Position numbers and translations under genes: made by a program
From: Marinomonas hwangdonensis
GTDB lineage: Bacteria > Pseudomonadota > Gammaproteobacteria > Pseudomonadales > Marinomonadaceae
Direction of reading: 5' to 3'
DNA: 64,000 nt
Assembly (NCBI RefSeq): GCF_003721245.1
Contig: NZ_RIZG01000008.1
Coordinates: forward strand, 1 to 64,000
Notes under the pieces: model-generated
What the model saw: only the letters and a program-made list of their open reading frames with translations
Told to the model about the DNA's origin: nothing
The model's database searches: none
In this document: positions 53,767 through 62,730 of the stretch, piece by piece
Layout: every line of letters begins with the position of its first letter
Numbering within the stretch: the stretch's first letter is position 1

Positions 53767-54804
53767 TCACTCGGCCGGTTCCACGCGATTTCTGCCTCGA
53801 TCTTTTCCCTTATACAAGGCTTTGTCTGCGCGTTTTATCATTTTGAGGGCATTGTCGTTGTGTTGGAGATGTTCAGTGATTCCCAGCGTAATTGTCAAAG
53901 GAAAAGCAAATGGACTAAAAGTGTTTTTTGACACCAGTTGTCTTAATTTGTCGGCGATTAAGGCCGCTGCTTCTTGGTTGGTGTAGGGCAAAATAATGAT
54001 AAATTCTTCACCGCCAAATCGAGCGATAATATCCGTTCTACGTACATTCGCACTGAGCAGATTTGCCACCTCCACAAGGCAAATATCCCCCACATCATGA
54101 CCATATTGGTCATTAATGGTTTTGAAATTATCAATGTCGATAAGTATTAGACTGATTGGTGACGCGGAACAGATCGCGTTGTCCAAGGCTTTTTTAAAGT
54201 AAATGTTGAGCCCACGACGATTATAAAGATTGGTCAAAGGATCTTTGATGTTTTCTTCTTTCAGTTTGCTGGTGAGAGCGTCGTAGCGCTGTAAGAAAAA
54301 CCAAGCGAAAACAGTGCTAAAAATGGTCGCGGCTACTAGCCAAAAGCCGCGATCAATGGTTTTTTCTTGCGAATAGAGTTCGCCAGTTAGGTCGATCACA
54401 TGTTCACTAAAGACAGTTGCTAAGACAATTGCTGGGATCAAGCTAGCAGCGACGACAATAGATTCCCGACGGCCACCAATTAATGCAGCTAAGAGAGGAG
54501 ATAAGGGTAGAAAAAACGCTAACTGGCTATTTACACCGCCCGATATCGCCAGTGTCGGCAACATAATCGCCACGGCGGTCACCAAGCAGAGGCAAAACTC
54601 CCATTGTGGGAACAGTCGTCGGCGAATGACCGAGTAAACCAGCATTAGCAGGATCAAATTGCCTACTGCCACCCAGATAAAAACATTGGGAAGGTTTGTA
54701 AACAGCGGCCGCAATGCAACAGCAAAGGCCAGAATGACGATGGTTAATTCCACGATACGCAGTGTAAGAGTATGGTGTAATGTAATTTGATCACGATTTG
54801 GCAT
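53767..54804 (-). CDS. Membrane diguanylate cyclase (GGDEF)
   Basis: A 345-residue protein with about six N-terminal membrane segments (about 15-172) and a C-terminal GGDEF domain (about 180-342). The active motif is GGEEF (264-268), and RRTD at 255-258 is an intact RxxD I-site, so the enzyme should be active and feedback-inhibited by c-di-GMP. It differs in this from the GGDEF-EAL protein at 43430. No sensor domain outside the membrane was recognised. Convergent with aceA. Confidence 0.93.
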   Translation of the reverse strand: MPNRDQITLHHTLTLRIVELTIVILAFAVALRPLFTNLPNVFIWVAVGNLILLMLVYSVIRRRLFPQWEFCLCLVTAVAIMLPTLAISGGVNSQLAFFLPLSPLLAALIGGRRESIVVAASLIPAIVLATVFSEHVIDLTGELYSQEKTIDRGFWLVAATIFSTVFAWFFLQRYDALTSKLKEENIKDPLTNLYNRRGLNIYFKKALDNAICSASPISLILIDIDNFKTINDQYGHDVGDICLVEVANLLSANVRRTDIIARFGGEEFIIILPYTNQEAAALIADKLRQLVSKNTFSPFAFPLTITLGITEHLQHNDNALKMIKRADKALYKGKDRGRNRVEPAE

Positions 54805-55016
54805 AGACGATGAGAGCTTCCTGCTGAAAGGCTTAGCGCAGCGTTATTTCTACCAAGCGGTACGCTGCACTAGCCAAAAAATTGTGTTAGATCAATTTAC
54901 TACTGTGTCGCAAGCAAATAATACGGGCAATAAAGCGAATGTATATTGCTATTTGACTAAAAAATGTCCTACGTCAATTTTTAGTCTTTGGGTGCAGCCT
55001 TACCTCATTCTATTTA

Positions 55017-55922
55017 CTACTGGGTTTTCGCTGAAGGTGTGTCGTTAGATGATGGCGTGGTGAGTCTAAGGTGTCTTTGGTTAAACTTGTCGTTCACCCA
55101 CAGAGCCAGCAAAATAATCCCACCACCAATGGCGAGGCGGACAATGTCCGCGTCACGGTTCCAGAAAATCACGTTGACTACTATGCCCGCAGGAATCAAA
55201 AGGTTGTTCGCCACAGCCAAGGTGCCAATATTGACCATAGTAGCCCCCTTGTTCCAGGCAAAGTAGCCCAAACCAGAGGCGACAATGCCTAGATACACTA
55301 AAATTCCCCACTGTAAATTCGTGGTTGGAAGCTTGCTCGTATCGCCCATGAGAATATAGCAAGGCACAACAACGGCCAACGCACCGATGAAGAACCAGCC
55401 AAATACGGTACGCTGTGGTAAATCTGGACGTTCTTTGGCGATGACGCGTTTGTAACCCACTTGGCCCGCAGCGAAACACACGTTGGCACACTGCACTATG
55501 AGTAAGCCTTTAATGAAGCCTTCATCGATACCTTGATAGCGAATCGCAACGGCCCCTAGAATCGCCAATAAAGCACTAATGGCAAAGCCCACGTTTAGGC
55601 GTTTATCCAGCATGTCGTTGATCAGTGTGACATAGAGGGGGGTCATGACGGTAAACAGCAAGACTTCAGGGACAGAAAGATACAAAAATGACTGATAATA
55701 AAACCCATACATGATGCCCAGTTGCAGCGCACCGCAGATCATTAATTTAAACGCGATATTCGCTTCAATTTGGCGCAACTTTAGAAAGGGTAAAAACACC
55801 ATAGTGGCCAGCGCTACGCGCATTAATACGGAAAACCAAGCATCGACTTGACCAGCAAGATAGACGCCAATCAGACTAAAAGAGAAGGCCCAAAGTAGGG
55901 TGACGGCGAGCAGTATCGGCAT
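55017..55922 (-). CDS. DMT/EamA family transporter
   Basis: A 301-residue inner-membrane protein with ten predicted helices in two EamA repeats, of the same superfamily as the product of 1078. The substrate is unknown. It is transcribed in the same direction as the molybdate genes that lie upstream, but with 206 bases in between, so it is probably separate. Confidence 0.9.
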   Translation of the reverse strand: MPILLAVTLLWAFSFSLIGVYLAGQVDAWFSVLMRVALATMVFLPFLKLRQIEANIAFKLMICGALQLGIMYGFYYQSFLYLSVPEVLLFTVMTPLYVTLINDMLDKRLNVGFAISALLAILGAVAIRYQGIDEGFIKGLLIVQCANVCFAAGQVGYKRVIAKERPDLPQRTVFGWFFIGALAVVVPCYILMGDTSKLPTTNLQWGILVYLGIVASGLGYFAWNKGATMVNIGTLAVANNLLIPAGIVVNVIFWNRDADIVRLAIGGGIILLALWVNDKFNQRHLRLTTPSSNDTPSAKTQ

Positions 55923-56128
55923 AATAGTGTGTCTCGATAGGAGGTTTTAAACAGGTACCGACATGGCTAATGTTAGGTACGTTGACATTGGTTATTAGTA
56001 AACTTTGTTTATTCTAAAGGTTTACTAATGGTAAGTCAGCAAGACCTTTTTTGGCAAGAAGAGAAAAAGTGCGCTCGTATGATGGGTAAAACAGGCATTA
56101 GCCGTTGGATCGGTAGACATCGAGCCGT

Positions 56129-57241
56129 TTACGATAAAACCGCGACGGATTTAATTTGCGCCACTAAGGTTTGCCCCTTTTCGAGCTTCAAACTGTGGGC
56201 CGATAAAGCGGTTATTTTTGCTAGCAGCGGCGTATTACCCGCTAACAAGCGAACCATCACCATGCTGGGGTCTTTGTTGTCTTTTTCCATGTCGTCGATT
56301 ACAACGGTAAGACGATTGAGAATACTGGAATCCTCGTGTTTGCTGAGCGACACGCTGATATCTCTAGATTGGATCCTGAGACGCACCGAGTCCCCAATGG
56401 CTTCCTTACCTTGTTTAAATGCGATGGTCTGGTTCTCAAAACCTAGCCATGACAAGCCCCATTCAGTGTTTTGCTCTACGACTGTACCAGATACGACCAT
56501 GCTGGCGTCTTGGTAGCGAGCAAAAGACGTACCCAGTGTGCTAATTAAGCGTTGTGTGTTGCCTTCTTCTAGAACTCGGCCTTTTTCCAGTACCACCATG
56601 TAGTCAGCTAACCGAATCACTTCATCTAACGAATGGCTGACATAAAGTATCGGAATCTTAGCGCGATGACACAGCCGTTCTAGATAGGGCAAGATATCTT
56701 GCTTTAAGGCATCATCTAACGCGGCTAAGGGTTCGTCCATCAATAATATTTTTGGTTGAATTAAGAGTGCTCGTGCCATGGCAACCCGTTGGCGTTCGCC
56801 TCCTGAAAGTTGTCCCGGATACTGGGTTAAAATAGAGGCAATATTCAACAACTCGACGACGTCATCGTAGTGAATAGCTGGTTGGGTTTTGTCGGCGCGC
56901 TGAATCGAGAAACGTAAGTTATCTTGCGCTGTTAGATGGGGGAATAAGTTCGCGTCTTGGAATACATACCCTACAGGACGCTTGTGAGATGCTAGCCAGA
57001 AATCATGGCTCTGCCAGAGTTCGCCGTTTAGACTGATGTGGTTTGTTGAGCCTTTGACGCTTTTTTCGAGGCCGGCGATGCATCTTAATAAGGTGGTTTT
57101 CCCCGAACCCGACGGGCCAAATAAAGCCGTAACGCCCGTATTAGGCAGTTGCAAATCAAGGTCCAGAGAAAAGTTAGATTGCCCCGTATGTTGCTGAAAA
57201 ACTCGAATATTTAAGCCTTTAGCTGGTTGTTTGACGGTCAC
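56129..57241 (-). CDS. modC: Molybdate ABC transporter ATPase ModC
   Basis: The ATPase of the molybdate importer. The 370 residues show Walker A FGPSGSGKTTLLRC (about 40-53), signature LSGGERQRVAMARALL (about 144-159), Walker B ILLMDEPLAALD (about 163-174) and C-terminal molybdate-binding TOBE/Mop domain (about 300-368). It overlaps modB by four bases. It is the last gene of a Rieske-modA-modB-modC unit. Confidence 0.95.
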   Translation of the reverse strand: MTVKQPAKGLNIRVFQQHTGQSNFSLDLDLQLPNTGVTALFGPSGSGKTTLLRCIAGLEKSVKGSTNHISLNGELWQSHDFWLASHKRPVGYVFQDANLFPHLTAQDNLRFSIQRADKTQPAIHYDDVVELLNIASILTQYPGQLSGGERQRVAMARALLIQPKILLMDEPLAALDDALKQDILPYLERLCHRAKIPILYVSHSLDEVIRLADYMVVLEKGRVLEEGNTQRLISTLGTSFARYQDASMVVSGTVVEQNTEWGLSWLGFENQTIAFKQGKEAIGDSVRLRIQSRDISVSLSKHEDSSILNRLTVVIDDMEKDNKDPSMVMVRLLAGNTPLLAKITALSAHSLKLEKGQTLVAQIKSVAVLS

Positions 57242-57936
57242 AGTAACCCTCCTGCTGAGGCTTGGCGTTTTTGTCGTCTTTGAATACTGTACAAAAAAGC
57301 CAGCACAACAAACGAAAAGATGACCATTAATAAAGACAATGTGTGGGCTTGACCGTATTCCAGTGCCTCTACATGATCGTATATTTGCACAGAGATGACT
57401 TTGGTCTCTTTAGGAATGTTACCGCCTATCATGAGAACCACGCCAAATTCGCCGACGGTATGGGCGAACCCTAATACCGCTGCGCTGATATAGCCTGTTT
57501 TAGCTAACGGCAGTACCACGTAAATAAATCGATTCCAGGGAGAGGAGCGTAGCGTTGCGGCGGCTTCTAACGGTCTTTCGCCGATAGCAATAAAGGCATT
57601 TTGCAGAGGCTGTACGACGAAAGGTAAAGAATACAGCATAGACGCCACCACTAAACCTGAAAAGCTAAACGGCAAGGAGCCTATATTGAAATAGGCTAAA
57701 AGTTGTCCCATGGGGCCTTCTGGGCCTAAAAACAGTAATAAGTAAAATCCTAAAACAGTGGGAGGAAGCACTAGGGGCATGGCAACAACGGCGTTGATAG
57801 GGCCTTTTAACCAAGACTGGGTTCGAGCTAGCCACCAAGCAATGGGCGTGCAAAGAATAATTAACAACACGGTTACCAAGCTAGCCAGTTTCAGGGTTAA
57901 CCAAATAGCCTCTATATCGGCAGCGCTGAGTTGCAT
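57238..57936 (-). CDS. modB: Molybdate ABC transporter permease ModB
   Basis: The membrane component, 232 residues with five to six helices and the permease EAA-type loop (GERPLEAAATLRSSPWNRFIYVVLPL, read in part). It overlaps modC by four bases and is 9 bases after modA. The sequence MPLVLPPTVLGFYLL is typical of ModB. Confidence 0.95.
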   Translation of the reverse strand: MQLSAADIEAIWLTLKLASLVTVLLIILCTPIAWWLARTQSWLKGPINAVVAMPLVLPPTVLGFYLLLFLGPEGPMGQLLAYFNIGSLPFSFSGLVVASMLYSLPFVVQPLQNAFIAIGERPLEAAATLRSSPWNRFIYVVLPLAKTGYISAAVLGFAHTVGEFGVVLMIGGNIPKETKVISVQIYDHVEALEYGQAHTLSLLMVIFSFVVLAFLYSIQRRQKRQASAGGLL

Positions 57937-57945
57937 GTGGGTAAC

Positions 57946-58734
57946 CTAATAGGTGTCGTCGGCAGGTTTGATGGGGGTGTTAGCATAACCAAATTGTTGG
58001 ATTTTTGATTGCGTGTCCGAACGCATTAAAAAAGCCATGAAGTCTTTAGCTAACTCAATATTTTCTGAGTTGGACAAGATCACACCTCCTTGGTCAATGG
58101 TGTCATGAAGTGTGTCCGGAATGTTTACTATCTTGCCATTGAAGGGGCGAGCAAGAATTTGCGAGTAAGCAACGAGACCCGTATCCGCGTTACCTGAAAA
58201 TACGAATTGATACGTTTGGCCTATGCTCTCGCCTTGAACCAGTTTTTTCTTCACCTGCTCCCAGACAGACAGGTTAACCAAGGTTTCTTCAGCGGCCTTG
58301 CCATAGGGTGCCAGTTTTGGATTGGCGATGGCAATGCGGTTTGCTTTTAATAAACTCTCTTTTAATGATTCTGAATCACCGGCTTGTCTTGACCAAAGTA
58401 CCAATTGGCCTCTGGCGTAAATCACCAAACTGTCGGCAGAGGCCAGCTGCTCTTCAATCAGCGCTTCTGGTTTTTCGAGATCAGCCGACAGAAAAACATC
58501 GTAAGGGGCTCGATTTTTGATTTGAGCAAAGAGCTTACCAGATGAACCATAAGACAGACGAACTTTATGCCCTGTTTCTTTTTCGAACGCTTCGACGAGT
58601 TGGGTTGCGGGTATGATGAAATTAGAAGCAACCGCTAAATTGAGCGTTCTAGGGGATATGTTACTGGCAAAGCTGGGCGTTGAGAGCGTTATAAAGCCTA
58701 GCATCACAGCAATGAACGCAACCTTGATAATCAT
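57946..58734 (-). CDS. modA: Molybdate-binding periplasmic protein ModA
   Basis: The periplasmic binding protein for molybdate or tungstate. The ATG at 58734 gives 262 residues with a typical signal peptide (MIIKVAFIAVMLGFITLSTPSFA) and overlaps the stop of the Rieske gene as ATGA. A longer frame start at 58860 lies inside the Rieske gene and lacks a signal peptide. The mature part keeps the ModA pattern LNLAVASNFIIPATQLVEAFEKETGHK (in part) and SYGSSGKLFAQI. Confidence 0.93.
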   Translation of the reverse strand: MIIKVAFIAVMLGFITLSTPSFASNISPRTLNLAVASNFIIPATQLVEAFEKETGHKVRLSYGSSGKLFAQIKNRAPYDVFLSADLEKPEALIEEQLASADSLVIYARGQLVLWSRQAGDSESLKESLLKANRIAIANPKLAPYGKAAEETLVNLSVWEQVKKKLVQGESIGQTYQFVFSGNADTGLVAYSQILARPFNGKIVNIPDTLHDTIDQGGVILSNSENIELAKDFMAFLMRSDTQSKIQQFGYANTPIKPADDTY

Positions 58735-59060
58735 GCAAAGAGCAAATAGCAGTTGCCTTGCTCTATGCCTATAATGGCTTTTTTCAAGTGGTTGCCTTGG
58801 CAGGGGCCTGTAATGCAAGAGCCGTCTAAAGGAGAAAAGAGTGCGCCGTGATGATGGCACTTTAAATAGTCATGATCTTCATCAAATACCTCGTCTGAAG
58901 AGGCGTTAAGAGGTTTGTTTTGGTGGGGGCAACGGTTTTCAAAAGCAATTACCCGGCCTTGCTGCTTTGTTACCAAGAAGTTGTATTTTTCAACCGTGAT
59001 ATTCAGTGCCTGCCCTTCAGGAAGGTCTTGAGCATTAGGTATTAAATGTTTGATGAACAC
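58731..59060 (-). CDS. Rieske [2Fe-2S] protein, coupled to modA
   Basis: A small Rieske ferredoxin: CPH (Cys and His) about residue 44-46 and CHHH about 68-71 of the 109-residue form supply the cluster ligands. The GTG at 59060 gives the usual family start (V/M-FIKHLIPNAQDLPEG) after AGTGAG; longer starts at 59102 or 59147 are open. The stop overlaps the modA start, so it is in the mod operon. Its electron partner is not in the window. A role in molybdoenzyme electron transfer is speculation. Confidence 0.85.
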   Translation of the reverse strand: MFIKHLIPNAQDLPEGQALNITVEKYNFLVTKQQGRVIAFENRCPHQNKPLNASSDEVFDEDHDYLKCHHHGALFSPLDGSCITGPCQGNHLKKAIIGIEQGNCYLLFA

Positions 59061-59291
59061 GTAACGACTCACTTTTTTGTTATATGGGAGGTTAAAATGC
59101 ATAAATGAATATAACGAAACGGCTTCCAGAGACGTCATTATGAGCAACAGTAACTGAAAAGTAGCATGCCTTTATCGCTTCTTAAGTGGCTTGACTCTAA
59201 ATTGCTATGCAAGATGAGTCAATATGTAAAAAATACGCCAGTTCGGTTTTGATGATTGCTTGAATATTGCCGGCTCCTTATACTGTCCGCT

Positions 59292-61592
59292 ATGACCTCA
59301 AAAAAACCGACTAAAACGCCACGTAAGTCCCCGTCTAGAAAGAGAAAACGTCCAAAATCTTCTTTGCTGAAGAGGTTGTTCTTTGTGCTAGTAAAATGGG
59401 GCTTTATTATAGCCTTGCTCTCCAGTATTCCTTTTGGGATTTGGGTTTGGTGGCTGAATGGTCAAGTGGTAAGCCGCTTTGAGGGGCAAAAATGGCAGGT
59501 GCCCTCTGAGGTTTTTAGTGCGCCGACTGTGTTGCATAGTGGTGCACCCTGGAAGAAACAAGACCTTGAACGCTTATTGGAAGAAGCGGGTTACCGCTTT
59601 GGACGCAACAGCCAGCAGGTGGGTTGGGCTGCCAAAAGTCAAGATAAAGTGAGTGCTCACTTGCGCTCTTATGTCGATCATAATGGTTTTCATCAGAGTG
59701 AAAGGCGTATTTTTTCGTTTCCAAATGAGCGGTTGCTGATACAGGCACTTAATGGTGACGAGGTAGCGGAGGCGAAAATTGAACCGCAGCGTATTGGTTT
59801 CTTGTACGGTGGTAATACAGAAAGCCGTCAAATTTTACGCTTTGAAGATATTCCTCAAGCATTGATGGATATTCTGATTGCTGTGGAAGACCAAGATTTT
59901 TACCAGCATTGGGGGATTTCACTCACGGGTATTGCGCGTGCCGTGGTGGTCAACGTCACTCAAGGTGCACGGCGTCAAGGTGGTTCCACTTTGACGCAAC
60001 AGTTGGTGAAAAATATGTATTTAAGTTCTGAACGAACTTACACGCGTAAGATGACAGAAGTGGTTATGAGTATTTTGCTGGAGTACCACTATTCCAAAGA
60101 GGCGATTATCACCGCCTACATCAATGAAGTGTATCTAGCCCAATTAGGTAGCCGCGCTTTGCATGGCTTTGCTGCTGCCAGTGAGCATTTTTTTGGTCGA
60201 CCGTTGGGTGAACTTAATCTTGATGAGTTCGCTCTTTTAGTTGGCATGGTAAAAGGTCCATCACTGTATAACCCCGAACGCTCCCCTAATCGTGCTAAGT
60301 CTCGTAGAGACACTGTGTTGGCTATCTTAAAAGACCAAGGGCGTTTGTCTAAAACAGATTTTGACCGCTTAATTAAGCAGCCAATTCGTCTTGCTAATCA
60401 GCAAAAAGAACGTTCAGTTTATGGTGATTATTTGGATCTTGTGGCGATGCAGTTGTCACGAGATTTTGATGAAACAACCTTGGCAACGCAAAACCTCCGA
60501 ATTTATACGGGTGTCGATATTCGCGCGCAGCGTGCAGCCAGTGTGGCGATACAGCGTCAAGTTGGGGTGCTGGAAAAACGCGACCCTTCTTTAAAAGGCC
60601 TTCAAGGTGCCATGGTGGTTACCGACAGATTGTCGGGTCAGGTCCGAGCTGTTGTCGGTTCCAGTGGATCGTATTATACGGGGTTTAACCGCGCGCTTGG
60701 TGCCGTGAGACCCATAGGATCGCTAGTGAAACCACCCTTATACTTGTCAGCATTAGCCACGGGGCGTTATACCTGGTGGTCTGAAATTGAAGACAAACGG
60801 TTACGCTTTAATGTGGGTGGGCAAATATGGCAACCTGAAAACTATGACAAGCAGACTCATGGTGTTGTTCATTTGTATGAGGCACTGGCGAAATCTTATA
60901 ATTTGGCGACGGTTTCTCTGGCTCAGCAAATTGGTTTTGATCGAGTGGGAGATACTTTGCGTCAGCTCGGCGTCAAACGTCCCTTTACTATGCACCCTTC
61001 GGTTTCATTAGGGGCATTAGAACTTTCGCCATTCGAAGTGTCGAGACTGTATCAACCGATCGCATCACAAGGAAGCAGCAGTGAGCTTGGGGTGGTATTG
61101 TCTGTGATGGATCAAGATGATCGCCTGTTAAAGCGGTTTAATCAGAGACGAAATGTGCCATTTACCGACGCGTTACTCGCCGTTACCCTAGATGGTATGA
61201 CCAAAACACCTCAAATAGGCACGGCGCGTGCAGCCCAAGCGGCTTTTCCTCACTTACACTTTGCCGCCAAGACGGGCACTACCAACCAGCAAAAAGACAG
61301 TTGGTATGTTGGTATTACTGGGGATTATTCTTCGACTATATGGCTAGGCGCTGATCAAAATGTTCCCCTAAGTATTACCGGCAGCAGTGGTGCACAAACC
61401 GTGTGGATCGATTTTACACGAAGCATCAATGCGCGTTCCTTGCCTCGTGCCCTTCCGGATGGTGCCGCACGCTTTCATGTTCTTAATGACAGCTTTGAAA
61501 TCGCTGCAGAACGCTGTGAAGAAAAAACCGAATTGGCTTTTATTTTAGGAACTGAACCGAAAGAGAGCAGTGCGTGCTTTTGGATTTTTTAA
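59292..61592 (+). CDS. mrcB: Bifunctional penicillin-binding protein 1B
   Basis: PBP1b, with a glycosyltransferase and a transpeptidase domain, builds peptidoglycan. The ATG at 59292 gives 766 residues: a basic cytoplasmic tail (about 1-30), a membrane helix (about 32-52), a UB2H domain, the GT51 domain with EDQDFYQHWGIS and QGGSTLTQQLVKN, and the transpeptidase with SxxK in GSLVK, SYN in AKSYNLA and KTGT in AAKTGTTNQQ. The size is close to E. coli PBP1b. Divergent from the Rieske/mod unit. Confidence 0.95.
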   Translation: MTSKKPTKTPRKSPSRKRKRPKSSLLKRLFFVLVKWGFIIALLSSIPFGIWVWWLNGQVVSRFEGQKWQVPSEVFSAPTVLHSGAPWKKQDLERLLEEAGYRFGRNSQQVGWAAKSQDKVSAHLRSYVDHNGFHQSERRIFSFPNERLLIQALNGDEVAEAKIEPQRIGFLYGGNTESRQILRFEDIPQALMDILIAVEDQDFYQHWGISLTGIARAVVVNVTQGARRQGGSTLTQQLVKNMYLSSERTYTRKMTEVVMSILLEYHYSKEAIITAYINEVYLAQLGSRALHGFAAASEHFFGRPLGELNLDEFALLVGMVKGPSLYNPERSPNRAKSRRDTVLAILKDQGRLSKTDFDRLIKQPIRLANQQKERSVYGDYLDLVAMQLSRDFDETTLATQNLRIYTGVDIRAQRAASVAIQRQVGVLEKRDPSLKGLQGAMVVTDRLSGQVRAVVGSSGSYYTGFNRALGAVRPIGSLVKPPLYLSALATGRYTWWSEIEDKRLRFNVGGQIWQPENYDKQTHGVVHLYEALAKSYNLATVSLAQQIGFDRVGDTLRQLGVKRPFTMHPSVSLGALELSPFEVSRLYQPIASQGSSSELGVVLSVMDQDDRLLKRFNQRRNVPFTDALLAVTLDGMTKTPQIGTARAAQAAFPHLHFAAKTGTTNQQKDSWYVGITGDYSSTIWLGADQNVPLSITGSSGAQTVWIDFTRSINARSLPRALPDGAARFHVLNDSFEIAAERCEEKTELAFILGTEPKESSACFWIF

Positions 61593-61829
61593 TCATTTAT
61601 TAAGTTTAAAGACAGATTGATCATTACTTTTTTATTCTATAGTCTCTTGTCATATCCTGTTTTTCTTTAATTAAAACAGTGTCTTTTTTAATTAGGTATG
61701 TTTATTAAGGGTTAAGTCATCATCAAAGTATGACCTGTATCAAGTGATTCTTGTGTGTAAACAGTACACTGTTCGACCGCATAAGTTGTGTCTTTTATCG
61801 TCTGTATTTATCTTAATAGGGAGTCGCTT
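61593..61829 (+). promoter_or_regulatory. Upstream region of the solute-binding gene with a palindrome
   Basis: This 237-base AT-rich gap contains AACAGT-AC-ACTGTT (61760-61773), a perfect six-base inverted repeat 57 bases upstream of the start codon. It may be a protein site; no regulator is encoded next to it. No other feature is seen. Confidence 0.35.
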
Positions 61830-62660
61830 ATGCGCCTGCATACATTCATGATCTGCTTTTTAGGGCTAGTTAGTATGGTCAGTATCAGTAGCGTATCCGC
61901 TTCAGAGACGTCAAAGTCATCATGCAGCGCATTAACCGCCACAGGTAATTCGGAATACCCACCATTTTTGTGGCGAGATGCCACTCATGTCAGAGCGCTG
62001 CATGGCGTCAATCGGATAATCGTTGATGAGTTGAGTCAGCGCATTAATATCCCTATCGAGCTTATGCATGTCGGTCCTTGGTCTAGAGCACAAACAGAAG
62101 TTAGAAATGGTCGAGTCGATTTGATAGCGGGGGCGTTTTACACCAATGAGCGCGCCGATTACATGGATTATTTCACTCCTGTGATGCTGCATACTTCGAG
62201 TGTAGTGTGGCAACATAAAGAAAAACCTTTTCGATTTGAACGCAAGGAAGATTTGGAAACAAAATGGGGCGTTACTGTTATTAACAACAGCTTTGGTCAG
62301 GCATTCGATCAATATGCGCAATATAATCTGAATCTTTTAGCGGTCGCTAGCTTATCTCAAGCCCTACAAATGTTAGCCAGTAATCGAGTCGATTATGTAT
62401 TGTATGAGAAGAATCCAGCGTACGCTTACGTAAATAAATTGGGGCTACATGACGTTTTAATGCCCGTTCAGCCTTATATCAGCAGAGAAGGTCTGTATTT
62501 GACTTTGTCAAAGCTATCGCCCTGTAACAACACAGAAACCAAGCGTAAAATTGTAGCGAGTTTGCAGGAAATGCAACAGGAAGGCTTTATGGCGCAGGCG
62601 TTAAACAAGGGAATACAAGAGTGGGAAGCTTTAGGCCATGTTGGTTTGGCATTACCTTAA
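61830..62660 (+). CDS. Family 3 extracellular solute-binding protein
   Basis: A 276-residue periplasmic binding protein (SBP_bac_3). The ATG at 61830 with GGGAG upstream is followed by a signal peptide cut after SVSA (about 24). The mature part has the type II binding-protein pattern (YPPFLWRD, VDLIAGAFYTNERADYMDYFTP). No permease or ATPase genes adjoin it, so it may be an orphan receptor or serve a transporter elsewhere. The ligand may be an amino acid; this is not shown. Confidence 0.88.
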   Translation: MRLHTFMICFLGLVSMVSISSVSASETSKSSCSALTATGNSEYPPFLWRDATHVRALHGVNRIIVDELSQRINIPIELMHVGPWSRAQTEVRNGRVDLIAGAFYTNERADYMDYFTPVMLHTSSVVWQHKEKPFRFERKEDLETKWGVTVINNSFGQAFDQYAQYNLNLLAVASLSQALQMLASNRVDYVLYEKNPAYAYVNKLGLHDVLMPVQPYISREGLYLTLSKLSPCNNTETKRKIVASLQEMQQEGFMAQALNKGIQEWEALGHVGLALP

Positions 62661-62730
62661 TCCGCCACCCTGTGTTAATTGTATGTTGGCGGCGGATTAA
62701 TCGAACTAAAGCGACGAACTCGCTAAAAGG

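Noticed and set aside
56028..56516. Plus-strand ORF of 162 codons opposite the modC end
   Set aside because: It is mostly the antisense of modC, has no ribosome site and no recognisable pattern.
58735..58860. N-terminal extension of ModA
   Set aside because: It overlaps the Rieske gene and hides the signal peptide that begins at the ATG at 58734.
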